NCBI GenBank assembly: GCA_015039465.1 | Contig: MU130237.1 | Coordinates: 558,001 to 622,000 of the forward strand | Source of the DNA: Phlegmacium glaucopus | Lineage: Eukaryota > Basidiomycota > Agaricomycetes > Agaricales > Cortinariaceae | Direction of reading: 5' to 3' | Length of the DNA stretch: 64,000 nt | Part shown: positions 1-11,200 of the stretch, piece by piece | How the letters are laid out: every line of letters starts with the position of its first letter | Numbering within the stretch: the first letter of the stretch is position 1 | The notes under the pieces: model-generated | The model's input: the letters and a program-made list of their open reading frames with translations, nothing else | What the model was told of the DNA's origin: nothing | Databases searched by the model: none | Made by a program: the position numbers and the translations under genes

Positions 1-1394
1 TTTGGTCGCAGAACCGTTTTAGATCGCATGGAAATCGGAGAGGAATGACTTGAGGAAGGAGGAGAATCGAATGATGGTTCGAATTTGGCCTCTGATTGTA
101 TATTTGATGACGTACTACAGTCATCGGCGTTGAACTTTGTGATGTGCTCAACGTCGTAATCCGAAGGGAGAGACATAGTTCGCAAGGGAGAGGGTCCAAT
201 TATAGGACTATTCCTCGTCCGCTTAGAAAGGGAAGAACATTGAGGCTTTAGCCGAACAGAGTTGTTTGATAGATCAACAAATTGAGGACATAATTTAGGT
301 GAGGCTGGAATTTTGTGAGAGGCCTTTGGAGGAGACACATCCGAGAAATCCTGGTCCGCCGTATTCAAGATTAAATCATTGGCGTTGTCACTGTATGACT
401 GCTGAGAGTTTTCAGATATAGTACGGGCACACCTTTTGGACATCGAGCCGAAATGTAATGGTCCGATTGTTGATTGTTGGATGTTATTTTCGAATAGGTC
501 GGTAGCATGCTTCACCGAGGTTCGAAAGGTTCGGGTTGGTACTGCAATATCAACAGCATAGGTGTCAGACAAACGTCGTTCATCTTCAAAATCTGCAGAA
601 GACACAGAAGACACTTTGCTTTGGTGTGTTCGTGATTGCAGTGAATTGAGACCAGAGACCAAGACCAAGTTCCTGGGCCTTGAGTTAAGTGTAATATTTT
701 CGTTGCTCTGAAAGTCACCGTGCTGGTCATCTTGAGTTATAAGCAGAGAAGACAAGCGCCTCGTAGGGAACGAAGAATTGGGATCAAAGTATGGATTAGG
801 ACGCTTCGGAGGGACCATGACTGGAAAGGGACGAGATAGTTCAGGAGACAAGACCGATATATGCAGTGGCTGTAGCTTATCCCTAAATACGTCACTAGGT
901 GCAGGGCGGGTTGAGGTTATGTCGCATAGGGCGGGCATTTTGTGCAAAATAGTCGTCATCGACGATCCGGAAGGGAGACGACGACAGCTTGCAGTATAGC
1001 CCTCAGGTGGAAGAGACACGCGTTCAGGACCACCTCTGATAAAAAGAGAGCGCTTCGTTTCCCAACCAGGAGAGCCAAGTAATCCAACGTAGAACCCAGA
1101 CTTCTTGGCTATAGTTTTAGTCATAAATTTTCCTTTTTTCCGGTTGGGTGTTGGTGCCGAAAATTCATCAGAGAATATCGAGACAGGATCTATCTTACGA
1201 CGCCGAGCGACATATATCTTCTTGAAAATAAAGAGAATAGTTAACGACAGAGCGAGGAAGACGATCACAGTAAGGCAGCCTGAGGACGAATCTTTTAATG
1301 GATGAAAACTGCGAGGAACTGGAGACGCCCTTGCTTGAAAACAGGTCTGGGAAAGGAGCACAAGGCAGAGCAGTACCAGCGTTGACCTCGGCAT
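1..1394 (-). CDS. Unrecognised single-pass membrane protein, truncated by the left edge
   Basis: An uninterrupted minus-strand reading frame starts at ATG 1392-1394 and stays open to base 1, giving at least 464 codons; its 3' end lies outside the window. Residues 4-20 form a hydrophobic signal-like segment (STLVLLCLVLLSQ). Residues 41-57 form a second hydrophobic helix (LTVIVFLALSLTILFIF), followed at once by a basic stretch (KKIYVARRRK). This looks like a cleaved signal peptide with a very short outside segment, one membrane span, and a long cytoplasmic tail. The tail is rich in Ser, Pro and Thr, looks disordered, and carries no domain I recognise. The gene is divergent from the lipase at 1570, leaving only 175 bp for both promoters. 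No intron is needed in the visible part, unlike almost every other gene here. I can give no function. Confidence 0.72.
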   Translation of the reverse strand, partial: MPRSTLVLLCLVLLSQTCFQARASPVPRSFHPLKDSSSGCLTVIVFLALSLTILFIFKKIYVARRRKIDPVSIFSDEFSAPTPNRKKGKFMTKTIAKKSGFYVGLLGSPGWETKRSLFIRGGPERVSLPPEGYTASCRRLPSGSSMTTILHKMPALCDITSTRPAPSDVFRDKLQPLHISVLSPELSRPFPVMVPPKRPNPYFDPNSSFPTRRLSSLLITQDDQHGDFQSNENITLNSRPRNLVLVSGLNSLQSRTHQSKVSSVSSADFEDERRLSDTYAVDIAVPTRTFRTSVKHATDLFENNIQQSTIGPLHFGSMSKRCARTISENSQQSYSDNANDLILNTADQDFSDVSPPKASHKIPASPKLCPQFVDLSNNSVRLKPQCSSLSKRTRNSPIIGPSPLRTMSLPSDYDVEHITKFNADDCSTSSNIQSEAKFEPSFDSPPSSSHSSPISMRSKTVLRP

Positions 1395-1569
1395 AAGTAA
1401 AACAGAAAGACCTTACTATAGTACTAGTACCAAAAAAGGAAATGGAAATTCAGCCTGTCAACTTTGACTAGAACGATGATAGACTGCTCCGGAATCATTT
1501 AGATCCACCAATATTCAATTCTATATCAAAGTCAATCTACATGCCCATCGATAGATCAATACTGTGACC

Positions 1570-4500
1570 ATGCCTCATTCAAAACCACAACCTACCCTCG
1601 AACACTTGCTAACACAAGATTTCGTTAATGAGTCGTGCGTTTGGTATGGTGTGAAATTTGAAGACTTCTCAGACTACTTTACAGCCATATAGAAGCGTTT
1701 GCTCATGCGCTACAGTTAGACGAGTCCTACTTCGACACTCATGGCGACACATCTTCTCCCCGCACGCCCGGAAGCCCAGTGTCAAGCGCTGGGACTCGAA
1801 TACGAAAAGTTGCCGCTCTCTCAGATTTTGCACCAGTAAATTTGAAAGTGACAAAGTTAGTAACTTTTGAAGGTTGCTAGATTGACTACACTCATGTGCG
1901 TCTCCACTAGACGCAGAAAGAGCACAAGACATGACAAGCGACATGATTGGCTCTTTCTCATTCTGCGCTGGCCTCTTTTGGTTCGTTAATTTAAAACTCT
2001 CCCTCCAAGCCCCTTTTCTACAACTTCTGATGTCATCCCCAGAGTTTCATATTGCTGTTCATCATGGCAGAATTTGGACTTTATGTCATTATACGGCAAC
2101 TTGTCAACACGAAAGAATGGATATCAGCTTGTATGTTACTATATTTCTTATTTTATGTCCTCGATCCTTACTTTCAACACCCTACTTCCAGGGAGGGGAC
2201 AAAAGGGGGTGCTCAGAAAGAAACTTCGAAGTGCGCGCAGTTATCAAGTAAGTCACGAATTTTGTGTATATGACGTGTTTCTGAGGTGTAGCGACTCTAG
2301 GAATGGAAGGAGGCTGCAATTACGTTGGATAAATATTTAAATTTTGAAGAATGGAAGAAGGTGGATGAAGACTCTTTTTACGATTGGATGCTTGTACGGA
2401 AGGTTCGACGATCTTTAAAGACACTGCGGGAAAATAACAATGTGCGTGGTTGCCTGGGAGTGCTAGAGACTTGCATGCGTTCGAATTTTGCCGCTGTTGA
2501 GTCTCCAAGGTCTGCTTTATGGCTACTATCATCCTCTTTGATTGACTATCGCTCCACCAGGCTGTACAGCGAAGTATGTCTTCAAACCCTCGAAGTGCAT
2601 TGACGTACCTGAAACTTTCACCCAGACTTTCCTCGGTACCAAAGATTTGATTGAAGGTAGGTGTATTATTTCGACGATTTCTATTTACGATGAACTCATA
2701 TGTTATAGCTTATTTCGATGAGCTCGAAAAGGCATTAGAGTTCATACGGGAGACCCCAGTCCTTTCCGTCGAGGAGAAGAAAAGATTTTTCAAAAGTGCC
2801 AACACTAACTTAGGTATAGTCCTACCGTTGCTAATACCACTCGATCTCTTACGGGTTCCCTTAGGAATTTCTGCTTTATGTCTCTCTGGGGGAGCATCCT
2901 TCGGCTATTGCAAGGCATCCTTTACTATCGTTGGATCATTATTGACCTGCATTGTAACAGATCACTTCGGTGTTGTCAAGGCTTTCTTGGACGCAGGACT
3001 ACTTCCTCGAGTGATCACTGGGACAAGCGCTGGGGGCCTCATAGCTGCCTTGACATGCACACGTACAGATGACGAACTCAGAGTATTACTAGTTCCATCT
3101 CTAGCGAGCAGAATCACAGCCTGTGAAGATTCTTTCAGTGTTTGGTTCAGGCGATTCTGGGAAACAGGCGCGCGGTTTGATAGCATAGAGTGAGCCACTG
3201 CGTTCCGTGTTCTATATCTCTAGGCCTTTGTACTCACCAGATGAAATAGATGGGCAAAGAAGGTATGATTTTACCTAATTTCATCAAGTTAAGAGTTAAA
3301 TTCTCGCTAGTGTACATTCTTCACCCATGGCTCCATGACCTTCAAAGAGGCGTACATGAGAACTGGTCGGATACTTAACATATCTGTAATACCTGCGGAC
3401 CGCCATTCGTAAGCGTTTTACTCTCCAGCAACTTTTCAGAGCTCTCAATTCCGTCTCTTAAGACCCACAAAGCTCTTGAATTACATGACAGCGCCTGATA
3501 CTGTCATTTGGTCTGCGTTGCTGGCATCGGCAGCCGTCCCTGGAATTCTAAATCCTGTCGTGTTGATGCAGAAACTGAAGGATGAAAGCATCGTGCCATG
3601 GAGCTGGGGGAGCAGATTCAAAGATGGGTCTCTCAGGTAAATAAACCTGTGTCGTTATAGCGTAGTTTTCTGATCAGTTATATTCCCAATAGAGTCGACA
3701 TTCCAGTGCAGGAACTGAACTTGTATTTCAATGGTAAACACAAGATGCAGATAGAACCAACTGCCTTGGTTTGACTAATTTTCATAAAAGTGATGAATCC
3801 CGTGGTATCCCAAGTCAACCCACACGTTCATTTATTCTTCTTTGCTCCAAGAGGATCTGCAGGAAAACCGGTTGCTCATAGGAAGGGTAAAGGTAAATAC
3901 ACTTCAGATTCGATTGTACTTGCGAATTTATCAACTTCTAGGCTGGAGAGGGAATTTCCTGTTATCGGCTGCAGAACAATGGCTGAAACACGAATTAACG
4001 AAAAACTTCAAGGTGATCCGAGATCTTGAACTTCTCCCTCAGCTTTTAGGTCAAGACTGGTCGAGTGTTTTCTTACAACGGTTTGATGGAGCTGTTACGT
4101 GAGTGGTATGACTGAGAATCGTACTGCGACATTGAGCTGCACATATTTTAGAATCTGGCCAAGGACTCGACTTTGGGTAACTAGTCCCTCAACCTTTTCA
4201 CTAGAAGCCGCTACATCTAACTGACACAGGATTGGTTTCGACTACTTGCCGATCCCGACCCACGGGAGCTAGAAAGAATGATTCACGTTGGTGAATTGGT
4301 CACATGGCCGAAGGTAAATTCACTGAACGTTATGTATCCCTTCATCTACTTATTCGACAAACCTTTTCAACCAGCTGCATATGATTGAAAACCGAGCCCG
4401 CATTGAAAAACAAGTTCTACTCGGTCGTCAGGCCGTACACAAAGCCTACAAAAGCAAATCTCGAAGCGCCTCAGAGGAACCACGTCATCTTCTCCAGAAA

Positions 4501-4965
4501 CACTTGACCGATCCCATTCAAAACAAACAGATACCTGTTTCTCCGTCACATTCTGGTTCCGACCGACCAGTCTCGGTGGATACGGATGCTGAAGCTGCTT
4601 TCGCTCGAGCTTCCCCATTCTTCAAAGGAGGTCGTTCTTCACGGGAGCCATCACCCGGCCATGAGCTCGATCGCGAAAGGCCTCCTGCTGCGAGACGGAG
4701 AAGGCTTGTACCTGAACTATTGAACGCAGAGGGACCCGAGAGAAATACCCAAGTGGCCAATGGTGGCCCCCGATCTCCTAATCAGGATCCCCCCTCTAAC
4801 GTTGGATTTTTCTCGAGACTGCACACACGATCCCTCTCTAGATTATCGCTTCCATTTTCATATGAGTACCGACGACGAAATTCAATTCCCGACAACAAAC
4901 AATTGCAGGGATTTAGTTGGGGCAGTGAAAGTTCCTCCGATGACGACTATCCATTAGATGAATAA
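1570..4965 (+). CDS. Patatin-like phospholipase / triacylglycerol lipase (DUF3336 + patatin)
   Basis: Likely hydrolyses neutral-lipid or phospholipid acyl esters at the ER or lipid-droplet surface, like yeast Tgl3/Tgl4/Tgl5. About 19 introns are needed. The first exons (1570-1643, 1685-1855, 1911-1980, 2043-2130) give an N-terminus starting MPHSKPQPTLEHLL, a Ser/Pro-rich stretch, a basic patch and a membrane segment near residues 95-122 (WLFLILRWPLLSFILLFI). A DUF3336 domain follows (EEWKKVDEDSFYDW, TFLGTKDLIE), then the patatin core. The core has a glycine-rich oxyanion motif (LCLSGGASFGYYHFG), the nucleophile elbow GTSAG with Ser near residue 310, and the dyad Asp in KDGS. The conserved tail includes FFAPRGSAGKPVAHRKG and LLGQDWSS. 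The C-terminus is Ser/Pro-rich and acidic. Starting at the ATG at 2064 would lose the membrane segment. The intron at 2910-2960 is GC-AG, and two exons are only 13 nt long. Family assignment is firm; substrate is inferred. Confidence 0.93.
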
Positions 4966-5632
4966 CATATTAGTTGCCGACGTTCATGGATGTTTGTACA
5001 AGTACTTGTGTATGTATAAAAGAACTTGTAATATATATTTGTCTGTTGTGATTTGATTGAGTTTACAAAAATATGTACTGCAGCCACGGCTTACATCCCT
5101 CGCCCAAAGTCAAGCATTTTGCAAGAGAACTCGGTCTCATATCAATTTGAGGGGGAGTATTGAAATATAAACATGCAAATACGCTACGAAACCTATAAGT
5201 GCCCAAAACGGAAATGCCCTTATCTCCGTAAATACATACGATTTCCCCTTTATGATTGCCATTCTTTTATTCGCAATGGCCTGCGGTGCATTCTAAAATT
5301 ATATTATTTAACAAAAGTGTAACGAGTCGAGGCTAACACTTTTAATTGACTCTCATGATGTTATAAAGCTACACTTTTGTTAAAATGTAGCTTTTAGTGG
5401 TCTCACACCGATGAGACCCTAGCCGGTATTACCGATGACAATACCTGGTGGACCGAAGTTTGACTTGGTCTCCTAAAATACTGAGTAGCGTAGTTAGACC
5501 GGTGACAGTTCTGTCTTCCAATATCATATGCATAAGCAATTGAAAAGAGTATGGCTAAATTTAAATGAAGCTTGAAGGTCAGGTGAACAACTTGAATAAT
5601 ACTGGCGTTGGCAGTCTTACCACTATCTTCCA
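4966..5632. other. Intergenic region, lipase 3' end to WD40 gene
   Basis: This AT-rich gap of 667 bp has no convincing reading frame. It should hold the lipase 3' UTR and the promoter of the WD40 gene. The only structure I see is the 15-bp inverted repeat at 5307-5384. Confidence 0.6.
5307..5384. repeat. Inverted repeat, 15-bp perfect arms, MITE-like or hairpin
   Basis: The left arm TTTAACAAAAGTGTA (5307-5321) is exactly complementary to the right arm at 5370-5384, enclosing 48 bp. The loop contains a related degenerate piece (AACACTTTTAATT, about 5334-5346). It could be a small non-autonomous element remnant or a 3' hairpin; I see no clear target-site duplication. Confidence 0.6.
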
Positions 5633-7845
5633 ATGGCCAACGATACCATGCGGGCAATGAATTACAGAAAAGGTTCTTGGACGCCAACGGCTCTTTTGAC
5701 AACCCCTCCGTCTTCTTCGCACACAGAGCAATTCAGAAAACGCATCCTGTACAGAACATTCAAGCTATCTAATCTTGACAGAGTAAATGTTTTGGGAGAC
5801 GGCGAAGGATACGGCCACACAGGGTAATGAAGATCTCTTTGACCTTTTAGGTGTAAATGAATCTACCCACTCTATTCCAGCTGCGTGAACGCCTTGAGTT
5901 GGGCTCAAGATGGTAATATCCTGTTGAGTGGTGGGGATGATACTACTATAAGGATATGGAGGCTAGACACCAGCGACACGGCGCATGAATATCCATTTGT
6001 GTGTAACTCGGTGATTCAGAGCGGTCATTCTGGAAATATCTTCAGTGTCCAAATGCTGCCCCATTCCTCAAGGATGTGAGTTGCTTGGACTGCCATTCCA
6101 ATCGATAAGTTTATAGTACATACATTTGAGATAGTGCGACAGCTGCCGGTGACATGCAGGTCCGCGTTTTCGACGTGAAAACAGCAATTGCAAGCGCTCA
6201 GGCTGTCCCCGATCGACTTGAAACCGAATACAGTGTGAACCAGTCTTGCATCAGGATTTTGAGCTGCCACGAGCAACGGGTTAAACGGGTCATCACCGAA
6301 GACAGTCCTGCCTTGTTTTTATCCATCTCCGAGGTAAGCATCGATATTCAAAATAAATATCATTTCTGCAATACCGTCAACTTGTAGGATGGAACTGTAA
6401 GGCAACATGATTTGAGAACATACCATAACTGTCGTACAGAAACTTGTCCAGCACCACTGGTTGAGATCGGGCACAGCCTATCAACTTTAGCAATATCACC
6501 CCTTACCCCCCATCAATTTGTTGTAGCAGGGGACGGTCCTTATGTGAGCGTTAAAGATCGCTCTGTCATTTCAACTCGTGAAATACATACTCTAGGGTTA
6601 TTTATACGACAGGCGATACTTGCGTCAAATAATCGAATCAGAATGGGGTGCGTTTCCCCGCGCTGGGCAAGAAGCAACAACTTGTATTCGAAAGTTCGGC
6701 CGCTCAACTGAACATACAACGCAGTGGCGGGACCACATAACTGGCTCACGCATGTCGAGATCCAATGGACACGAGGTATGTACCGTGCTTTTGAGTTGAA
6801 TGCACATTCGGTAACTCAATACGGGTCTCCAAAACTATGAAGGTCATCCTATGTCAGTTCTCTTCGCTTCTTGTTATTATCGTACTCTGCAGAATCATAA
6901 ATATACAGCTTACAGCGGTGATGGGGTCTACATTTTTTCGACACACGACGAGCCTGAAATCAAAGATGATGCCTCACCATCACTTCAATCTATGGTGCCG
7001 TCTGTTGTATGTTTTGTTCTAGATTTGGTAAAGTGGGTCTGATACTAAATGCTGCGTACAGAAAGAATCAGCATCCTTTGACGCTCGTGATGTCGATACA
7101 GACGAGCCTATTACCTTCGAGGAATCTCCATTAAGCTTCTTGGATGATGCTTTTGATGTTCATGGGCCAAATGTACCTACCATTAGACCTCGACGGCGCT
7201 ACACAGGTGCTCGAAATGTGGCTACTGTAAAAGACGGTGATCCTATGCGTTCAGAGATTTTGATAAACCATTTATACTATGACAGTGAACTTCCTTGGTC
7301 CTAATGATGACTCCGTCGCGTCAGGATCTGACGATGGAAATTTCTTCATATGGGATAAGCACAATGGCAGACTACAAGGGATCTATGAGGGTGATAGCAG
7401 TGTGGTCAATATCATAGAAGGGCATCCATATTTCCCTTTGGTTGCTGTGAGTGGGATTGACAATACAGTGAAGGTGAGTGTACTATCCTTCAAAACTCAA
7501 GAAAGCCCCCTCGAATACATCCACTTTTCTTGTTAATCATTAGCTTTTTGGACCTACGTATACACGAAGTCGGTTCTCAAGAATGGATAATGCGGAGCAG
7601 ATTTTAGAAACAAATACGAGGTTAACTAATACGCACGTCGTGGGGTATGGTCTCGGTGCGCTCCTGATGCGAGCACGTAGCGTCGAAATTGACCCTGACT
7701 CGCAATGTATTGGGCAGTAACTACATTTTACAAATTCCTAAGACCTATGTCCTTGCAGAGCAATAGACGTGTGAATCCCAGAGAAATAAAATGTATCATG
7801 GTTGAGGATGACCATACTCACTACTACGATCACATGCCATCATAG
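5633..7845 (+). CDS. iqw1: DCAF6/Iqw1-like WD40 repeat protein (CUL4-DDB1 substrate receptor family)
   Basis: Probable WD40 substrate receptor for a CUL4-DDB1 ubiquitin ligase, by similarity to human DCAF6 (IQWD1) and fission yeast Iqw1. Exons give N-terminal blades with CVNALSW, LLSGGDDTTIRIW and the family-typical GHSGNIFSVQMLP. Then come IATAAGDMQVRVFDV, a DGTVRQHDLR box matching the DCAF WDxR-type motif, and AGDGPYGYLYDRRY. A charged linker separates the last two blades (ASGSDDGNFFIWDKHNGRL, VSGIDNTVKLFGP), as in DCAF6. One intron likely runs 6850-6910, joining HEVIL to SYSGDGVYIFSTHDEPE. The last splice near 7715-7775 is uncertain because two acceptors keep frame; both reach the TAG at 7843-7845. 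ATG 5633 is the first in frame, with two more Met codons within 12 codons. Confidence 0.85.
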
Positions 7846-7861
7846 TGGTTGGTCCAACCAC
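7845..7861. repeat. 17-bp perfect palindrome at the WD40 stop codon
   Basis: GTGGTTGGTCCAACCAC reads the same on both strands apart from its central base. It starts on the last base of the TAG stop of the WD40 gene. It could be a 3'-end hairpin or a binding site for the next promoter. Confidence 0.5.
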
Positions 7862-8230
7862 AGACTTCTAATAGTGTTCAGTTCGTTGGTTCAAACGTTC
7901 CTCTGGAGTCTGGCTGAACCACACACCATAGGTTAGTGCCTTTTTTTCACAGTTCTCGAAATCCTCACCACGTATGGCTATATAGGCAGTTGACTTTCGA
8001 CATTTTTATTCATTCAAAAACTTCTAGCTTATTACATACTGCCCTGTAAGTTTTCTGATATTTAAGCGCTATTCCCAATCACTCATTGTTTCTCTATGAT
8101 TGCATAGCCTACTAATTGTTCACTGTTCGATAGGTATTATATTGCAGCTCAAGTCCCAATACGTAACTTTCCGACCATCAGTTGCTGACCTGGCTTGTTC
8201 GCACTCACTCATTCCTCAAATTCGTCTCCA
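7846..8230. other. Intergenic region upstream of the CTK1-like kinase
   Basis: A gap of 385 bp with no supported gene. It begins with the palindrome and includes pyrimidine-rich stretches and several GT..AG pairs that could be 5'-leader introns of the kinase transcript. I cannot fix a transcription start. Confidence 0.5.
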
Positions 8231-11200
8231 ATGCGGTCCCATGCCAGAAACAAACGATCAAGAAACAACAAGGATCCCGACAGCGACCTTTACACGAATG
8301 TGGCAGGGGACGATACGCATTCTGACTCTTACTCACGATCCCATTCATCATTTCACGTTCCTGAAAGCTATAGAGCGCCTCCGAACATGAACAGAGCACT
8401 GTATCTGTCCGAACAAGATGTCCCCTCTCGTAGTCGCCGCAACGATGAATGGCACCTCCCAGAGTTAAATCATGACAGATATTCTTATAATGATGTCTAT
8501 GGTCGTGGAGAGAGGGTCGGTTATGATGATGGAGGTCCACGGAGCTCCGAAGGTTGGGGTACGGTAGATGTTCCACAATACCCCCAAGTACGAAATGAAT
8601 GGCCACAACGATACGACCGCTCCACGCCCTCTTCCTCATACCCAGAGCCCTCCTCATGGGGTATCTCTTCTAATGCATACGAGGGCAGTCATGTGTATCA
8701 TGACCGCTGGAAACAGAGAGATGTGAGAGACCTACCTTCTGAAAAATGGACTCCGGGCCCAGTCCGAACAGACCAGCGCGCTGATCCACTGCCTCATGAC
8801 TGGCACCATGAACAACGGCGGGACAAAAACACTGTACAACGGTTCCAAAGTGATTCTGGATGGGAGACTCGTCGAGAGCGAATGTGGGGCCGTGAACCAG
8901 CTGGGCGCGACGACCTTCTGATACCAAAACGGCTTCATCCTACCCAAGACCGGTCATGGGAACCTGCTGCATCGTGGAAATCATCGACGAACGGTGACCA
9001 TCAAAACCAACGAGGACAAAACGGTCAACGGTCAAACCAAGCAAGGTCGAAACGGGGACAAAATAACAAACATAGGCGGGAGTGGCGGGCAGATGACGGA
9101 GATTTGAATAAGTAAGTTATAGTTGCATTTTTGAACAATTATTCACTGATCGGCTGCTTAGCTGGACAAGAAGAGACGCAAATCAATCGACGAATAAACA
9201 TGCCCACAACCAAAATCCTACGAGACGGAAACATCCACGTTCTCCTTCACGGTCTCGCTCTCGAAGCCGGTCTCCGACCGACTCATACATATCCCACCAT
9301 TCTTCCCGAGGCCGATCACGATCTCGTTCATTTTCTCCAGTGCCAAAACGTCGACGTCGAGACTCAAGTCCTGTGACATTCCGTAGCCGAACACCCAGCG
9401 ATAGAGGATTGAACCGACCACTCAAACACCAAGAAAAATATCATTCTCACTCTCCTAGTCCCCATCGCAGTCCTGGCAGCGCTGTAAACCGCCGTAGAAG
9501 TGCTTCGCCTGCTTCCAGTTTGAGTAGCGATCGCAGTGTAAGCCAAAGTCCTGCCAGTCGCACGCGTTCCCTTCATCGTCTCCCGGCCATGAATCAGGGA
9601 GTTGCTGCCTCAATCAACACTTTCTCACAGTCCTCAGGTAATGGCCCAGCCTCTCGAGTGAGTGAAGATCCACGGAACGGGAAATCACGACATCGGCAGC
9701 ACCGTAAAGGATATGATTCACACCCAATACAAGATCCACCCCCCAACCCATCCAACCGGGAAGAACACGCACAAACCCCAATCCCGCTGGTCAATGCTAA
9801 TCATAATTTACGCACTATTGCAATACAAATGCCTCCACCACCCTCATTGCCTCCGTCGTTTACTACGCGATCGCATCATCGCGACTCTCAAATTGGTAAC
9901 TCATACACGCCTGAGCCTAAAACAGACCTTCCGGCTGCAAAACCGACTCGCGCTATTTCTATGCGGAATGCAGGCTTCAAGCCTATCGGCAAAGCTAGCT
10001 CTGCTTTGAAGAAATTCTTTCCTGGCGACGAAGATGATATGGATCTCGCTCTTGATGACCGCCCATCGTCTGCTGTTCTAGGAATGAATGTCCCTACTAC
10101 AGAGACTCTTCACTTTTCTTCCCCTCAGCAGAACAGTTGGCGTAATTCACATGATCCCAGAAAAGACGATGCTCCCGTTCTCCTGCATCGGCCACACGAA
10201 GCTCCAGTTGAAAGTGGGGCAAAGCTTTCATCGACATCATCTCATAGCAACCTGCGACATTTCTCTACCACAGGTATTCCGGCAACTAATCTGCCTCAAG
10301 TCCGCGCATCGCCTCCTCTCAGTATCACCAAGGAGAGTGGACGACTAACCCCGCAACCGATGGAAATAAGTGACGACGTTCTGCCTTTGAGCGAATCTCA
10401 GGCTTCTCCGCCCGAAACTGCGGAGATTATAACTGGCAATTCTTCTGCATCTTCAAGCACAGAGTTGTATAAAATCGTCAGCCAGGTTGGCGAAGGCACC
10501 TTTGGCAAAGTATATAAAGCACGGAACACCCTTACTGGAAAGCATGTTGCCCTCAAACGTATTCGCATGGAGTCGGAACGGGATGGGTTCCCTGTTACTG
10601 CGATGCGAGAAATCAAGTTACTCCAATCTCTCCGACATGAAAATATTGTCCGCCTATTTGAGATGATGGTTTCCAATGGTGCGTCTTAGGTCTATAGTAT
10701 TGTGTCATGCTGAAGCCGTCTCATTTTCAGGTGCTGTTTACATGGTTTTTGAGTACATGGACCATGACTTGACAGGTGTCTTGTCTCAAAGCCAATTCAC
10801 GTTTTCCGATGCACATCTAAAATCGCTTTGCCATCAAATGCTGGCTGGGTTAGCTTATCTGCACCACAAAGGGGTCATTCACAGGGATATTAAAGGCTCG
10901 AACATATTGATTAACAGACGTGGTGAACTTAAATTGGCGGACTTCGGCCTTGCTCGATTTTATCAGAAGCGTCGGCGCACAGATTACACGAATCGCGTGA
11001 TTACTCTTTGGTACCGACCGCCAGAACTTCTCTTCGGGGCAACTGTTTATGGTCCCGAAGTAGACATGTGGAGTGCAGGGTATTTATTGCCTTTTTGTTG
11101 TTTGCAGGGGAGCTGACAAAGTTGTAGGTGTATCATGCTCGAGTTATTCACCAAGAAACCTGTCTTTCAAGGATCTGATGAGATTAACCAACTTGATGTT

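Noticed and set aside
2064..2130. Lipase starting at the internal ATG 2064
   Set aside because: Four upstream exons join in frame and supply the expected basic patch and membrane segment.
8231..10700. RS-rich region and kinase as two separate genes
   Set aside because: The frame runs unbroken from the RS region into the kinase glycine loop within one exon (9162-10678).
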